Shown here in pieces: positions 16,121-24,605 of a stretch of 64,000 nucleotides of DNA; within the stretch, counting starts at the first letter, position 1, and every line of letters starts with the position of its first letter. This DNA comes from Paraburkholderia sp. SOS3 (GTDB lineage Bacteria; Pseudomonadota; Gammaproteobacteria; Burkholderiales; Burkholderiaceae). The stretch spans positions 2,790,001-2,854,000 of the forward strand of contig NZ_CP018812.1 in the NCBI RefSeq assembly GCF_001922345.1. Reading direction: 5' to 3'. The translations under genes were made by a program, and so were the position numbers. Below the pieces are notes generated by a model. The model did no database searches. It was given only the letters and a program-made list of their open reading frames with translations, and was not told the DNA's origin.

Positions 16121-16824
16121 TGAATACATCGAATAATCCAGCACAGGACGCGCTGTCCACGTCGCCGGCCAGCTCATCAGCCACCTCGTTGGCGTCCTCA
16201 CTGGCCACCTCATTGGCGACCTTAACTCCCGGCTTCGCCGATCCCGTGCACGACACGCAGGCCGTGTTTCGCACGCTGCTCGATGTGCTGTCACGCCCGG
16301 GCACGATCGGCACCGTGCGCGACGTGCTGCCGGCGCTGAACGCAAACGCAACGAACCCGCAGCAACCCGCCGCCGACCGTGCCGCGTTCGCCGCGCTGCT
16401 CACGCTCTGCGATTTCTCCACGCCCGTGTGGCTCGCGCAAGCCGATGCGCCGCTCGCCTCCGCGCTGCGCTTTCATACCGGCGCACCGCTCGTCGATACC
16501 CCGCAGCACGCCGCCTTCGCGTATGTGCACGACGCGGCCGCCATGCCCGCGCTCGAGCGGTTCGCGCTCGGCGATCCGGAATCGCCCGAGACATCGGCCA
16601 CACTGCTCATTCGCGTTGCGTCGCTGACGAGCGGCACCCCGCTCACGTTGCGCGGCCCGGGCATCGAATCGACACGCAGCATCGCGCCCGGCGGGCTGCC
16701 CGAGCGTTTCTGGCTCGAACGCGCGGAACTGGCGCCGCTCTTTCCGTGCGGCATCGACTGCTACTTTGTCTGCGGCGACACGCTGATGGGTCTGCCGCGC
16801 ACAACCCAAGTGGAGCTCAACTAA
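16120..16824 (+). CDS. phnH: C-P lyase subunit PhnH
   Basis: A 234-residue PhnH. The conserved start, FADPVHDTQAVFRTLLDVLSRPG, lies at about 39-61 and is preceded by a Ser/Ala/Thr-rich stretch of some 35 residues (SLASSLATSLATL) that is not usual for the family. Later landmarks are LTLCDFSTPVWLA and the FPCGIDCYFVCGDTLMGLPRTT end. PhnH is a structural subunit of the PhnGHIJ complex, needed for carbon-phosphorus bond cleavage. It is translationally coupled to phnG (TGATG) and to phnI (TAATG). Confidence 0.9.
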   Translation: MNTSNNPAQDALSTSPASSSATSLASSLATSLATLTPGFADPVHDTQAVFRTLLDVLSRPGTIGTVRDVLPALNANATNPQQPAADRAAFAALLTLCDFSTPVWLAQADAPLASALRFHTGAPLVDTPQHAAFAYVHDAAAMPALERFALGDPESPETSATLLIRVASLTSGTPLTLRGPGIESTRSIAPGGLPERFWLERAELAPLFPCGIDCYFVCGDTLMGLPRTTQVELN

Positions 16825-18041
16825 TGTACGTTGCCGTCAAGGGTGGAGAGCGCGCCATCGAAGCATCGTGGCGCCTGCTCGACAAGGAGCGTCGAGGCGA
16901 TACGCAGTTCGCCGAACTCAGCGTCGCGCAGATTCGCGAACAGTTGCGGCTTGCCGTCGCGCGCGTCATGACCGAAGGTTCGGTGTACGACGAAGAGCTC
17001 GGCGCGCTCGCGATCAAGCAGGCGGCCGGCGATCTCGTCGAAGCGATCTTCCTGCTGCGCGCTTATCGGACCACGCTGCCGCGCTTCGGCTATACGGAAC
17101 CGCTGCGCACCGAAGCGATTCATGCGGCGCGCCGCATTTCGGCCACGTTCAAGGATGTGCCGGGCGGCCAGCTGCTCGGACCGACGTACGACTACACGCA
17201 GCGCCTGCTCGATTTCGCGCTGCTTGCAGAGAGCGATGCCGGCGTTGGCGCGAGCGCCGATGCAACAGCGGCTTCAGCAGCGCATCTTGCTGCGCATGTG
17301 GCAAAGGAATCGATGCCGCGCGTCGTCGCGCTGCTCGACAAGGAAGGCCTGATCGAACAGGAAACGCCGACGCCTGACGCGCCCGAACCGGGCGACCTGT
17401 CGCGCGAACCGCTCGCCTTTCCGGCCAGCCGCGCTACGCGCCTGCAAAACCTCGCGCGCGGCGACGAGGGCTTTCTGCTCGCAATGGGCTATGCGACGCA
17501 GCGTGGATACGCGCATTCGCATCCGTTCGCCGGCGAAATCCGCTTCGGCACGGTCGCAGTCGAAATGGTGCTCGACGAACTCGGCGAAGCGGTCGAGATC
17601 GGCGAGATCGACGTGACCGAATGCCAGATGATCAACCAGTTCGCGGGCAGCGCGGAAGCGCCGCCGTCGTTCACGCAAGGCTACGGCCTCGCGTTCGGCC
17701 ACTCTGAGCGCAAGGCGATGGCGATGGCGCTCGTCGACCGCGCGCTGCGCGCCGAAGAACTCGGCGAAACACTGCGTTCGCCGACGCAGGACGTCGAATT
17801 CATGCTGTCGCATAGCGACAACGTCGAGGCATCGGGTTTCGTGCAACACCTGAAGCTGCCTCACTACGTCGACTTCCAGTCGGAGCTCGAACTCGTGCGA
17901 CGGTTGCGCGCGCAACATGCAGGCGCGCAACAGCACGACGCCGACGATGCCAACGGCGATCAGCAGACTACGCAACAGACTCCGGAGCAGAGCCCGCAGA
18001 AGCGCGCTTCGCAGCGCGCTCAACAGGAAGAAGTCGCATGA
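16824..18041 (+). CDS. phnI: C-P lyase subunit PhnI (RPnTP synthase, nucleosidase)
   Basis: A 405-residue PhnI starting MYVAVKGGERAIEASWRLL, the family start. Alone it acts as a purine nucleosidase; with PhnGHL it makes ribose 1-phosphonate 5-triphosphate. The central HPFAGEIRFGTVAVEMV and CQMINQF blocks are present. The last ~40 residues are a Gln-rich low-complexity tail (DQQTTQQTPEQSPQ) beyond the usual end near residue 365. The start ATG at 16824 overlaps the phnH stop, with GGAGCTC 12 bp upstream. The end overlaps phnJ (ATGA). Confidence 0.92.
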   Translation: MYVAVKGGERAIEASWRLLDKERRGDTQFAELSVAQIREQLRLAVARVMTEGSVYDEELGALAIKQAAGDLVEAIFLLRAYRTTLPRFGYTEPLRTEAIHAARRISATFKDVPGGQLLGPTYDYTQRLLDFALLAESDAGVGASADATAASAAHLAAHVAKESMPRVVALLDKEGLIEQETPTPDAPEPGDLSREPLAFPASRATRLQNLARGDEGFLLAMGYATQRGYAHSHPFAGEIRFGTVAVEMVLDELGEAVEIGEIDVTECQMINQFAGSAEAPPSFTQGYGLAFGHSERKAMAMALVDRALRAEELGETLRSPTQDVEFMLSHSDNVEASGFVQHLKLPHYVDFQSELELVRRLRAQHAGAQQHDADDANGDQQTTQQTPEQSPQKRASQRAQQEEVA

Positions 18042-18988
18042 ATCCGTCCGATACATCCATCGCATCACCCGGCCCCGACAGCGCGGCCGAGGGCTACAAC
18101 TTCGCGTATCTCGACGAACAGACAAAGCGCATGATCCGCCGCGCGCTGCTCAAAGCGGTCGCGGTGCCAGGCTACCAGGTGCCGTTCGCGGCGCGCGAGA
18201 TGCCGCTGCCATTCGGCTGGGGCACAGGCGGAATTCAGGTTACCGCGTCGATCATCGGCCGCGACGATACGCTCAAGGTCATCGATCAGGGCTCCGATGA
18301 AACGACCAACGCGGTCAACATCCGGCGCTTTTTCGCGCGCACGGCGGGCGTCAAAACGACCCGCCGCACGACCGAAGCGACGATCGTGCAGACGCGTCAC
18401 CGCATTCCCGAAACGCCGCTTACCGATAAACAGATCCTCGTCTACCAGGTGCCGAACCCCGAGCCGCTGTTCCGGCTCGAGCCGCGCGTCGCCGAAAGCA
18501 GAAAGCTCCACGCGCTGGCGGACTACGGCCTGATCAGCGTAAAGCTATACGAAGACATCGTGCATCACGGCAGCATCGCGACGACTTACGACTACCCGGT
18601 GATCGTCAACCATCGCTATCTGACGTCGCCCTCGCCGATCCCGAAGTACGACAATCCGAAGATGCATATGAACGCCGCATTGCAGCTGTTCGGTGCCGGC
18701 CGCGAGCGGCGCATTCATGCGATCCCGCCGTATACGCACGTGCGCAGCCTCGACTTCGACGATCATCCGTTCGAGGTCCAGCGCTGGGATCATGCGTGCG
18801 CGCTATGCGGCTCGACGGAAAGCTTCCTCGATGAAATGATCGTCGACGATACGGGCAAACGGATGTTCGTCTGCTCCGATAGCGATTACTGTCACGAGCG
18901 GCGCGAGGCGCAAGCGACGCAACAGACGCAGCAAACGAAACAAACGCAACAGCGGGCTCACACCGAAGGCGCGGGAGAACATGCATGA
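18038..18988 (+). CDS. phnJ: PhnJ, radical SAM carbon-phosphorus lyase
   Basis: A 316-residue PhnJ. The iron-sulfur motif is C254-x2-C257-x21-C279-x5-C285, equal in spacing to E. coli PhnJ (241/244/266/272). It performs the radical cleavage of ribose 1-phosphonate 5-phosphate to the cyclic phosphate and an alkane such as methane. The start FAYLDEQTKRMIRRALLKAV is as in the family. After C285 it has a Gln/Thr-rich tail of about 30 residues (QATQQTQQTKQTQQ) not needed for the fold. ATGA overlaps at both ends link it to phnI and phnK. Confidence 0.95.
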   Translation: MNPSDTSIASPGPDSAAEGYNFAYLDEQTKRMIRRALLKAVAVPGYQVPFAAREMPLPFGWGTGGIQVTASIIGRDDTLKVIDQGSDETTNAVNIRRFFARTAGVKTTRRTTEATIVQTRHRIPETPLTDKQILVYQVPNPEPLFRLEPRVAESRKLHALADYGLISVKLYEDIVHHGSIATTYDYPVIVNHRYLTSPSPIPKYDNPKMHMNAALQLFGAGRERRIHAIPPYTHVRSLDFDDHPFEVQRWDHACALCGSTESFLDEMIVDDTGKRMFVCSDSDYCHERREAQATQQTQQTKQTQQRAHTEGAGEHA

Positions 18989-19767
18989 CGCACACGCCGA
19001 CCCCGCTCCTTTGCGCACGCGCGCTCACCAAACAGTTCGGTGGCCGCAACGGTTGCAAAAACGTCAGCTTCGATCTGTATCCTGGCGAAGTGCTGTGCAT
19101 CGTCGGCGAGTCGGGCTCGGGCAAGACGACGCTCCTGAACACACTCGCGCTGCGCACCGAAGCCGACAGCGGTACGTTGCACTACGCGGCCGCGCACGGT
19201 GCAACGGTCGATCTGCGCGCGCTGTCCGAACCGCGCCGGCGTCTGCTGATGCGCACCGAATGGGGCTTTGTGCAGCAGAATCCGCGCGACGGGCTGCGCA
19301 GCGGCGTCTCCGCCGGCGCCAACATCGGCGAACCACTGATGGCCGTCGGCGCGCGTCATTACGGGCAGATCCGCGCGCTCGCCACACAATGGATGGAGCG
19401 CGTCGAACTCGACGCCACGCGTATCGACGAGTTTCCAGCCGCGTTTTCGGGCGGCATGCAGCAGCGTCTGCAAATCGCGCGGAACCTCGTCACGGGCCCG
19501 CGCCTCGTGTTCATGGACGAGCCCACCGCGGGCCTCGACGTCTCGGTGCAGGCGCGGCTGCTCGACCTGCTGCGCACGCTGACCGCGACGCTGCATCTGT
19601 CGGTGCTGATCGTCACGCACGATATCGGCGTCGCGCGGCTGCTCGCGCATCGGCTCATGGTGATGCAAGGCGGCGAAGTCGTCGAATCGGGCCTGACCGA
19701 TCAGGTGCTCGACGATCCGCAGCATCCGTACACGCAAACGCTGGTTTCCTCGGTTCTGCCGGTTTGA
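18985..19767 (+). CDS. phnK: PhnK, ABC-type ATPase of the C-P lyase complex
   Basis: A 260-residue single ABC domain: Walker A GESGSGKTT near residues 41-49, signature FSGGMQQRLQIARNL near 153-167, Walker B LVFMDEPTAGLD. PhnK binds the PhnGHIJ core and is required for phosphonate breakdown; it is not part of an importer. It resembles oligopeptide-transporter ATPases but the gene position identifies it. It overlaps phnJ by ATGA and is followed by phnL after 8 bp. Confidence 0.93.
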   Translation: MTHTPTPLLCARALTKQFGGRNGCKNVSFDLYPGEVLCIVGESGSGKTTLLNTLALRTEADSGTLHYAAAHGATVDLRALSEPRRRLLMRTEWGFVQQNPRDGLRSGVSAGANIGEPLMAVGARHYGQIRALATQWMERVELDATRIDEFPAAFSGGMQQRLQIARNLVTGPRLVFMDEPTAGLDVSVQARLLDLLRTLTATLHLSVLIVTHDIGVARLLAHRLMVMQGGEVVESGLTDQVLDDPQHPYTQTLVSSVLPV

Positions 19768-19775
19768 GGTCTGCG

Positions 19776-20636
19776 ATGTCATTGATCGAATCCAATGCTC
19801 CACGCGCAATCGGGCGTGCCTTCGTCGACAACCCCGCGCTGATGCTGCGCGCGGTCGGTGTCGCGAAAACGTTCACGCTGCACGGCCAGGGCGGCGTGCG
19901 AATCGACGCGCTCGATGGCGTGTCGCTCGATGTCGAACGCGGCGAATGCGTCGTGCTGGTCGGCCCGTCGGGGGCCGGCAAGAGCACGCTGTTGCGTTGC
20001 CTGTACGGCAACTATCTCGCGAGCGCCGGCACGATCGCGTTGCGCGACGACGCGCGCGCCCGCGATCGCACCGACGACCGCCCTATGGCTCCCGCGCTTG
20101 ATCCCGCGCTTGATTCTGCGGTCGATCCCGCAGCCGATTCCGACAAGCAGCACATCGCAATCACCGGCGCGCAGGCGTACGACGTGCTGTATTTGCGTCG
20201 CAACGTGGTCGGCTACGTAAGCCAGTTTCTGCGCGTGATTCCGCGCGTGACGACCCTGGCGCTCGTGGCCGAGCCGCTCGTCTCGCGCGGCGTGGCCGAA
20301 GCCGAAGCGCGCGAACGCGCGGCCGCACTGCTGGCACGATTGAATGTGCCCGAACGGCTATGGTCGCTCGCACCGGCCACGTTCTCGGGCGGCGAACAGC
20401 AGCGCGTGAATATCGCGCGCGGCCTGATCGCCGAGCATCCGGTGCTGCTGCTCGACGAGCCGACCGCTTCGCTCGATGCGGAAAACCGCGACGTGGTCGC
20501 CGATCTCGTCATCGAAGCGCGCGAGCGCGGCGCGGCGATCGTCGGCATTTTCCACGATGAAGACACGCGCGCGAAAGTCGCGACGCGCCGGCTCGAATTG
20601 CGGCCACCGCTACGTCACACGACTGCAATACACTGA
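19776..20636 (+). CDS. phnL: PhnL, ABC-type ATPase of the C-P lyase complex, with an insertion
   Basis: This 286-residue protein has Walker A GPSGAGKST (about 65-73), signature FSGGEQQRVNIARGLI and Walker B LLLDEPTASLDAEN. E. coli PhnL is about 226 residues. The extra length lies in an N-terminal extension and in a low-complexity insertion (about residues 88-125, MAPALDPALDSAVDPAADS) between Walker A and the Q-loop. PhnL supports RPnTP synthesis with PhnGHI. It follows phnK after 8 bp. Confidence 0.92.
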   Translation: MSLIESNAPRAIGRAFVDNPALMLRAVGVAKTFTLHGQGGVRIDALDGVSLDVERGECVVLVGPSGAGKSTLLRCLYGNYLASAGTIALRDDARARDRTDDRPMAPALDPALDSAVDPAADSDKQHIAITGAQAYDVLYLRRNVVGYVSQFLRVIPRVTTLALVAEPLVSRGVAEAEARERAAALLARLNVPERLWSLAPATFSGGEQQRVNIARGLIAEHPVLLLDEPTASLDAENRDVVADLVIEARERGAAIVGIFHDEDTRAKVATRRLELRPPLRHTTAIH

Positions 20637-20663
20637 CATCCAACACCCATACGGAGCTTTCCG

Positions 20664-21797
20664 ATGTTGATCAGGAACGCCCGCGTCGTCACGCGGGATG
20701 AAGAATTCACTGGCGTCGTGTGGATCGAGAACGACGTGATCCGCGACATTTCGCGCGGCACGACGTCCGCGCGCGAGTCGGAGGACTGGGAAGGCGATTA
20801 CCTGCTGCCCGGCCTGATCGAGCTGCATACCGACAATCTCGAGAAGCATCTGGCGCCGCGTCCCGGCGTCTACTGGAACACCGACGCCGCATTCGTGATT
20901 CACGATGCGCAGGTCGCCGCCGCCGGCATCACGACCGTATTCGACGCGCTCGCGATCGGCTCGCGCGCGCACAACGGGCCACGCGAGCGCGGCATCCAGA
21001 CGCGCTGCGCGCAAGCGCTGCAGCGCTTCACCGAACGCAAACTGCTGCGCGCCGACCACTTCCTGCATTTGCGCTGCGAAGTCGCGACCGGCGACGTCGT
21101 CGAAGTGTTCGACGAGCTGTGCGGGCATCCGATGCTGCGGCTCGCGTCGGTGATGGATCACACGCCGGGGCAGCGCCAGTGGCACGACCGCGCCGCCTGG
21201 CGCAAATTCCAGGAGCGCCACGGCAAGCTGACCGACGAGGAAGCCGAGCGCACGCTGATGGAACTCGCCGAGGAACAGCAGCGCTTTGCCGATGCGCACC
21301 GTCTGGCGATCATCGAGCGCTGCAAGAAGCTGCAGGTGCCGGTCGCGAGCCACGACGATACGCTCGTCGAGCACGTCGAACAGGCTGCCGCCGAAGGCAT
21401 CGTACTCGCCGAATTCCCGACCACGCGCATCGCGGCCGAAGCCTCGCACCGTCACGGCATCGCGACGATCATGGGCGCGCCGAACGTCGTGCGCGGCGGC
21501 TCGCACTCGGGCAACGTGTCGGCGCTCGAACTCGCGAAAGCGGGTCTGCTCGATATCCTGTCGTCGGACTACGTGCCGTCGAGCCTGTTGACTGCCGCGT
21601 TCGAACTCGTCGACAAGGCCGGCTGGACGCTGCCGCGCGCGATGGCCACCGTGTCGGCCGAACCGGCGCGCACGGCCGGCCTGCACGATCGCGGCTCGAT
21701 CGCACCGGGCCTGCGCGCCGACTTCGTGCGCGTCACGATGATGGACGCGTTGCCGGTGCCGCGCGCCACCTGGCGCGCAGGCGTACGCGTCGTTTAA
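20664..21797 (+). CDS. phnM: RPnTP diphosphatase PhnM
   Basis: A 377-residue amidohydrolase-superfamily enzyme. It has the metal site ELHTDNLEKHLAPRPG near residues 53-68, VMDHTPGQRQW near 166-176 and SSDYVPSSLL near 300. PhnM removes diphosphate from ribose 1-phosphonate 5-triphosphate to give the PhnJ substrate. Length and sequence match the family. It starts 27 bp after phnL and appears to end the phn operon; hairpins follow at 21818-21876. PhnO, PhnP and PhnCDE are absent from the window. Confidence 0.93.
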   Translation: MLIRNARVVTRDEEFTGVVWIENDVIRDISRGTTSARESEDWEGDYLLPGLIELHTDNLEKHLAPRPGVYWNTDAAFVIHDAQVAAAGITTVFDALAIGSRAHNGPRERGIQTRCAQALQRFTERKLLRADHFLHLRCEVATGDVVEVFDELCGHPMLRLASVMDHTPGQRQWHDRAAWRKFQERHGKLTDEEAERTLMELAEEQQRFADAHRLAIIERCKKLQVPVASHDDTLVEHVEQAAAEGIVLAEFPTTRIAAEASHRHGIATIMGAPNVVRGGSHSGNVSALELAKAGLLDILSSDYVPSSLLTAAFELVDKAGWTLPRAMATVSAEPARTAGLHDRGSIAPGLRADFVRVTMMDALPVPRATWRAGVRVV

Positions 21798-22178
21798 ACG
21801 GCGCGCCACACCGCGAGCGAGTGCATACAGCACTCGCCACTCGGCACTGCCGCCGGCGATCGTCGTGCGGCAGTGCAGCGAACCTCCGGCCGCGCGCCGC
21901 TATCACAACAGGCGGCTTACGGGACCCACCGGCGTTACCGCATAACTGTCGTTTTCCTTTCGCCGGCGCCCGCCCGCAAATGCGCGTCAGAGCTTGATTT
22001 GCCGCGCCATCCGGGGTTCTACCAGGTCCCCAATATTTTTGGACTGGTAAGCTTGGCGCGCGCTGCTGGCGGCCCGCCGGCGGCCGAAACCACCAGGCCC
22101 GGCCGCCTATCCGCGGCGGGCCATGTCGCATAGCACAATCCGCATAGCGACTTATCAGAACCACTCGGGAGTAAATCA
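21798..22178. other. 381-bp gene-free spacer between phnM and the binding-protein gene
   Basis: Besides the hairpins at 21818-21876 the spacer holds an imperfect inverted repeat, TACCAGGTCC (22020-22029) against GGACTGGTA (22041-22049), with one bulged G. This resembles operators with TGGT/ACCA ends. No gene is supported. Confidence 0.5.
21818..21876 (+). terminator. Hairpins after phnM, possible end of the phn transcript
   Basis: Two stem-loops follow phnM: CGAGTGC/GCACTCG (21818-21836, 5-nt loop) and GCACTGCCG/CGGCAGTGC (21844-21876, 15-nt loop). Neither is followed by a T-run, so factor-dependent termination or mRNA end protection is possible. Confidence 0.4.
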
Positions 22179-22961
22179 GTGAAAAAACTGCTCGCGGCCT
22201 TGACGGTTGCCCTGCTTGCCACCGTTTCGATCGGCGCACACGCCAAAGACTGGACGACGATCCGTTTCGGCGTCGACGCCAGCTACCCCCCGTTCGAATC
22301 GAAGGGCTCCGACGGTAAGCTCGTCGGTTTCGACATCGACCTCGGCAACGAAATCTGCGCGCGCCTCAAGGCGAAGTGCGTATGGGTCGAGAACGACTTC
22401 GACGGCATGATCCCGGCACTGAAGGCCAAGAAGTTCGACGGCGTGCTGTCGTCGATGTCGATGACGCCGCAACGCGCCGAACAGATCGCTTTCTCGTCGA
22501 AGCTGTTCAACACGCCGACGCGCCTCGTCGCGAAGAAAGGCTCGAACATCCAGCCGACTCCTGAATCGCTCGCCGGCAAGTCGGTCGGCGTCGAGCAGGG
22601 CACGATCCAGGAAACGTACGCGAAGACCTACTGGGAGCCGAAGGGCGCGAAGGTCGTCGCTTACCAGAATCAGGACCAGGTCTACGCCGATCTGATCTCG
22701 GGCCGCCTCGACGCAGCGCTGCAAGACGCCGTGCAAGCGGACATCGGCTTCCTGAAGACGCCGCGCGGCGCGGGCTTCCAGTTCGTCGGCAAGGATCTCG
22801 AAGACAAGAAGATCCTCGGTGAAGGCGCCGGCATCGGCATGCGTAAGGAAGACACCGATCTGAAGGCGAAGGTCGACAAGGCGATCGCCGAAATCATCAA
22901 GGACGGCACCTACAAGAAGCTCGAGAAGAAGTATTTCGACTTCGACGTCTACGGCGGTTAA
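22179..22961 (+). CDS. Periplasmic polar amino acid-binding protein (ArgT/HisJ-like), orphan
   Basis: A 260-residue family-3 binding protein with a signal peptide (MKKLLAALTVALLATVSIGAHA). The ligand fold motifs are RFGVDASYPPFESKGSDGK, GFDIDLGNEICARL and MIPALKAKKFDGVLSSMSMTP, as in lysine/arginine/ornithine/histidine-binding proteins. The start codon is GTG at 22179, with CGGGAG seven bases upstream. No permease or ATPase gene is adjacent, so its transporter partners must be elsewhere. A terminator follows at 23012-23038. The neighbour downstream is an AstE-like deacylase, compatible with arginine-related use, but that is only inference. Confidence 0.88.
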   Translation: MKKLLAALTVALLATVSIGAHAKDWTTIRFGVDASYPPFESKGSDGKLVGFDIDLGNEICARLKAKCVWVENDFDGMIPALKAKKFDGVLSSMSMTPQRAEQIAFSSKLFNTPTRLVAKKGSNIQPTPESLAGKSVGVEQGTIQETYAKTYWEPKGAKVVAYQNQDQVYADLISGRLDAALQDAVQADIGFLKTPRGAGFQFVGKDLEDKKILGEGAGIGMRKEDTDLKAKVDKAIAEIIKDGTYKKLEKKYFDFDVYGG

Positions 22962-23011
22962 CACGCCGGCGGCGCGGTTCGCCGCGCCGCACTCGCAAGG
23001 CTCCGCCGTAT

Positions 23012-23038
23012 AAACGGGCTCCGCATGGAGCCCGTTTT
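23012..23038 (+). terminator. Intrinsic terminator after the binding-protein gene
   Basis: AAACGGGCTCC and GGAGCCCGTTT form an 11-bp perfect stem around a GCAT loop, ending in TTTT. It ends the transcript of the gene at 22179. Confidence 0.85.
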
Positions 23039-23108
23039 CGTTCGAGACGGGCATAATAGCCCGCAGTCAACCGATAACGCGGCCTCTACGCTTTGCCGCC
23101 TCTCTCTC

Positions 23109-24224
23109 ATGCAAACGCAAATTCACCCGCTGTTGTCCCCGTCGCTTGGCACCGCTCGCAACGTGACGAGCTTCCACTACGGCCCCGGCGGCGGAAAGAA
23201 GGTGTATATCCAGTCGTCGCTGCATGCCGACGAACTGCCCGGCATGCTCGTTTCGTGGGCCTTGCGCCGCAAGCTCGAGGCGCTCGAAGCGGCCGGCAAG
23301 CTGCGCGGCGAAGTGATCGTCGTGCCGGTCGCCAATCCGATCGGTTTGAACCAGCATATGCTCGGGCTGCTCGCGGGCCGCTTCGAATCGAATTCCGCGC
23401 AGAACTTCAACCGCAATTTCCATAACCTCGCGGCGCTCGTCGAACCGATCATCGAAGGCCGCCTGAGCGGCGATATCGAGCACAATCGCGCGGCGATCCG
23501 CGCGGCCATGCACGAAGCCTTGCAGGCGCAAAAGCCGCGCACCGAGCTCGAATCGCACCGCCTCGCACTGCAACTGATGTCGTTCGACGCCGATATCGTG
23601 CTCGATCTGCATTGCGACTGGGAAGCGGCGCTGCATCTGTACACGAACCCGGACCTGTGGCCCGACGTCGAGCCGCTGTCGCGCTATCTCGACGCCAAGG
23701 CATCGCTGCTCGCGCTCGATTCGGTCGGCAATCCGTTCGACGAGATTCACAGCTTCTGCTGGTCCGATTTGCGCGCGCGCTTCGGCGACCGCTTCCCGAT
23801 TCCGAACGGCTCGATCTCGGTCACGGTCGAACTGCGCAGCCAGCGCGACGTGTCGTACGAGTTCGCGGAGAAAGACGCACAAGCGATCATCGAGTACCTC
23901 ACGCATCGCGGCGTGATCGACGGCACGGCTGCGCCGATGCCGGCGCTCGAATTCGCGGCCACGCCGCTCGCGGGCACCGAGCCGGTCGTGTCTCCGGTCA
24001 GCGGCGTCGTCGTGTTTCGCGCGGAAGTCGGCAAGTGGGTCGACGCAGGCAAGGAGATTGCCGATATCGTCGATCCGCTGACCGATCAAGTCGTCACGCT
24101 GAAGTGCACGGTCGCGGGCGTCCTGTACGCGCGGCACGTATCGCGATTTGCGACCGCCGGCATGGAAGTCGCGCGTGTGGCAGGGGCGAAAGCGATCCGC
24201 TCGGGATCGTTGTTATCCGCTTAG
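23109..24224 (+). CDS. AstE/AspA-type M14 zinc deacylase
   Basis: A 371-residue member of the succinylglutamate desuccinylase/aspartoacylase family. The zinc site is HADELPG (about 39-45) with DLHCDWE (about 171-177), and NFNRNF lies between. A C-terminal lipoyl-like segment (about 290-350: EPVVSPVSGVVVFRAEVGKWVDAGKEI) is typical of the longer subgroup. It likely removes an acyl group from an amino acid or amide; the substrate is unknown. It is not part of an ast operon here. The frame is open from 23025, but that start falls inside the preceding terminator, so the ATG at 23109 is used. Confidence 0.8.
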   Translation: MQTQIHPLLSPSLGTARNVTSFHYGPGGGKKVYIQSSLHADELPGMLVSWALRRKLEALEAAGKLRGEVIVVPVANPIGLNQHMLGLLAGRFESNSAQNFNRNFHNLAALVEPIIEGRLSGDIEHNRAAIRAAMHEALQAQKPRTELESHRLALQLMSFDADIVLDLHCDWEAALHLYTNPDLWPDVEPLSRYLDAKASLLALDSVGNPFDEIHSFCWSDLRARFGDRFPIPNGSISVTVELRSQRDVSYEFAEKDAQAIIEYLTHRGVIDGTAAPMPALEFAATPLAGTEPVVSPVSGVVVFRAEVGKWVDAGKEIADIVDPLTDQVVTLKCTVAGVLYARHVSRFATAGMEVARVAGAKAIRSGSLLSA

Positions 24225-24312
24225 CCAGGTCTCGTTTCACAGCCGGTTATTCCGCCCGTATTGCTTCGCCTTGTTGTTGCACTCATGCCGTTCGCGGTAT
24301 GTCGCCAGCAAA

Positions 24313-24342
24313 AAATCGCCCGCTTGAAAGCGGGCGATTTGT
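24313..24342 (+). terminator. Intrinsic terminator after the deacylase gene
   Basis: AAATCGCCCGCTT and AAGCGGGCGATTT form a 13-bp stem with a very tight loop. The outer A/T pairs give a short T-run on either strand. Confidence 0.85.
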
Positions 24343-24461
24343 CTTGTGCGTCACCGATTCACACGCGAAGCAGCATTACTTTCATTGAACCTACACTTAT
24401 AAACAGCTCGTATGCATAACTATAAGAAACGAGCAAAAATTCCCGCGATCCCGTCCTATAA

Positions 24462-24494
24462 ATGTAGTTTTTGCACTACATCTAGTGCATTTTT
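24462..24494 (+). promoter_or_regulatory. Mutually exclusive hairpins in the porin leader (attenuator-like)
   Basis: Stem A pairs ATGTAGT (24462-24468) with ACTACAT (24475-24481). Stem B pairs TGCACTA (24472-24478) with TAGTGCA (24483-24489) around a CATC loop and is followed by TTTTT. They share 24475-24478 and cannot form together. Stem B with its T-run looks like a weak intrinsic terminator about 110 bp before the porin start. Confidence 0.5.
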
Positions 24495-24605
24495 CGCAAT
24501 TGTCATATTCAGTCGTATGTAATCCGTTTAAATTTCCGGTCGACGAAAGACCTGCCGAAGAGCATGGCGACAGTCGCTGGCAATTTTCTAAAAACGGAGA
24601 AATCT

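Larger units (their letters stand above)
24225..24605. other. Spacer and leader upstream of the porin gene
   Basis: The 381-bp spacer holds the terminator at 24313-24342 and then an AT-richer stretch with the porin promoter and leader. The leader contains two overlapping hairpins (24462-24494). No gene is supported here. Confidence 0.55.

Noticed and set aside
16428..16823. In-frame extension upstream of phnI
   Set aside because: It overlaps phnH completely in another frame and is arginine-rich; the family start MYVAVKGGERAIEA at 16824 is clear.
22020..22049. TACCAGGTCC/GGACTGGTA repeat as an insertion-element end
   Set aside because: No matching second copy or target duplication was found; it is kept only as a weak operator candidate.
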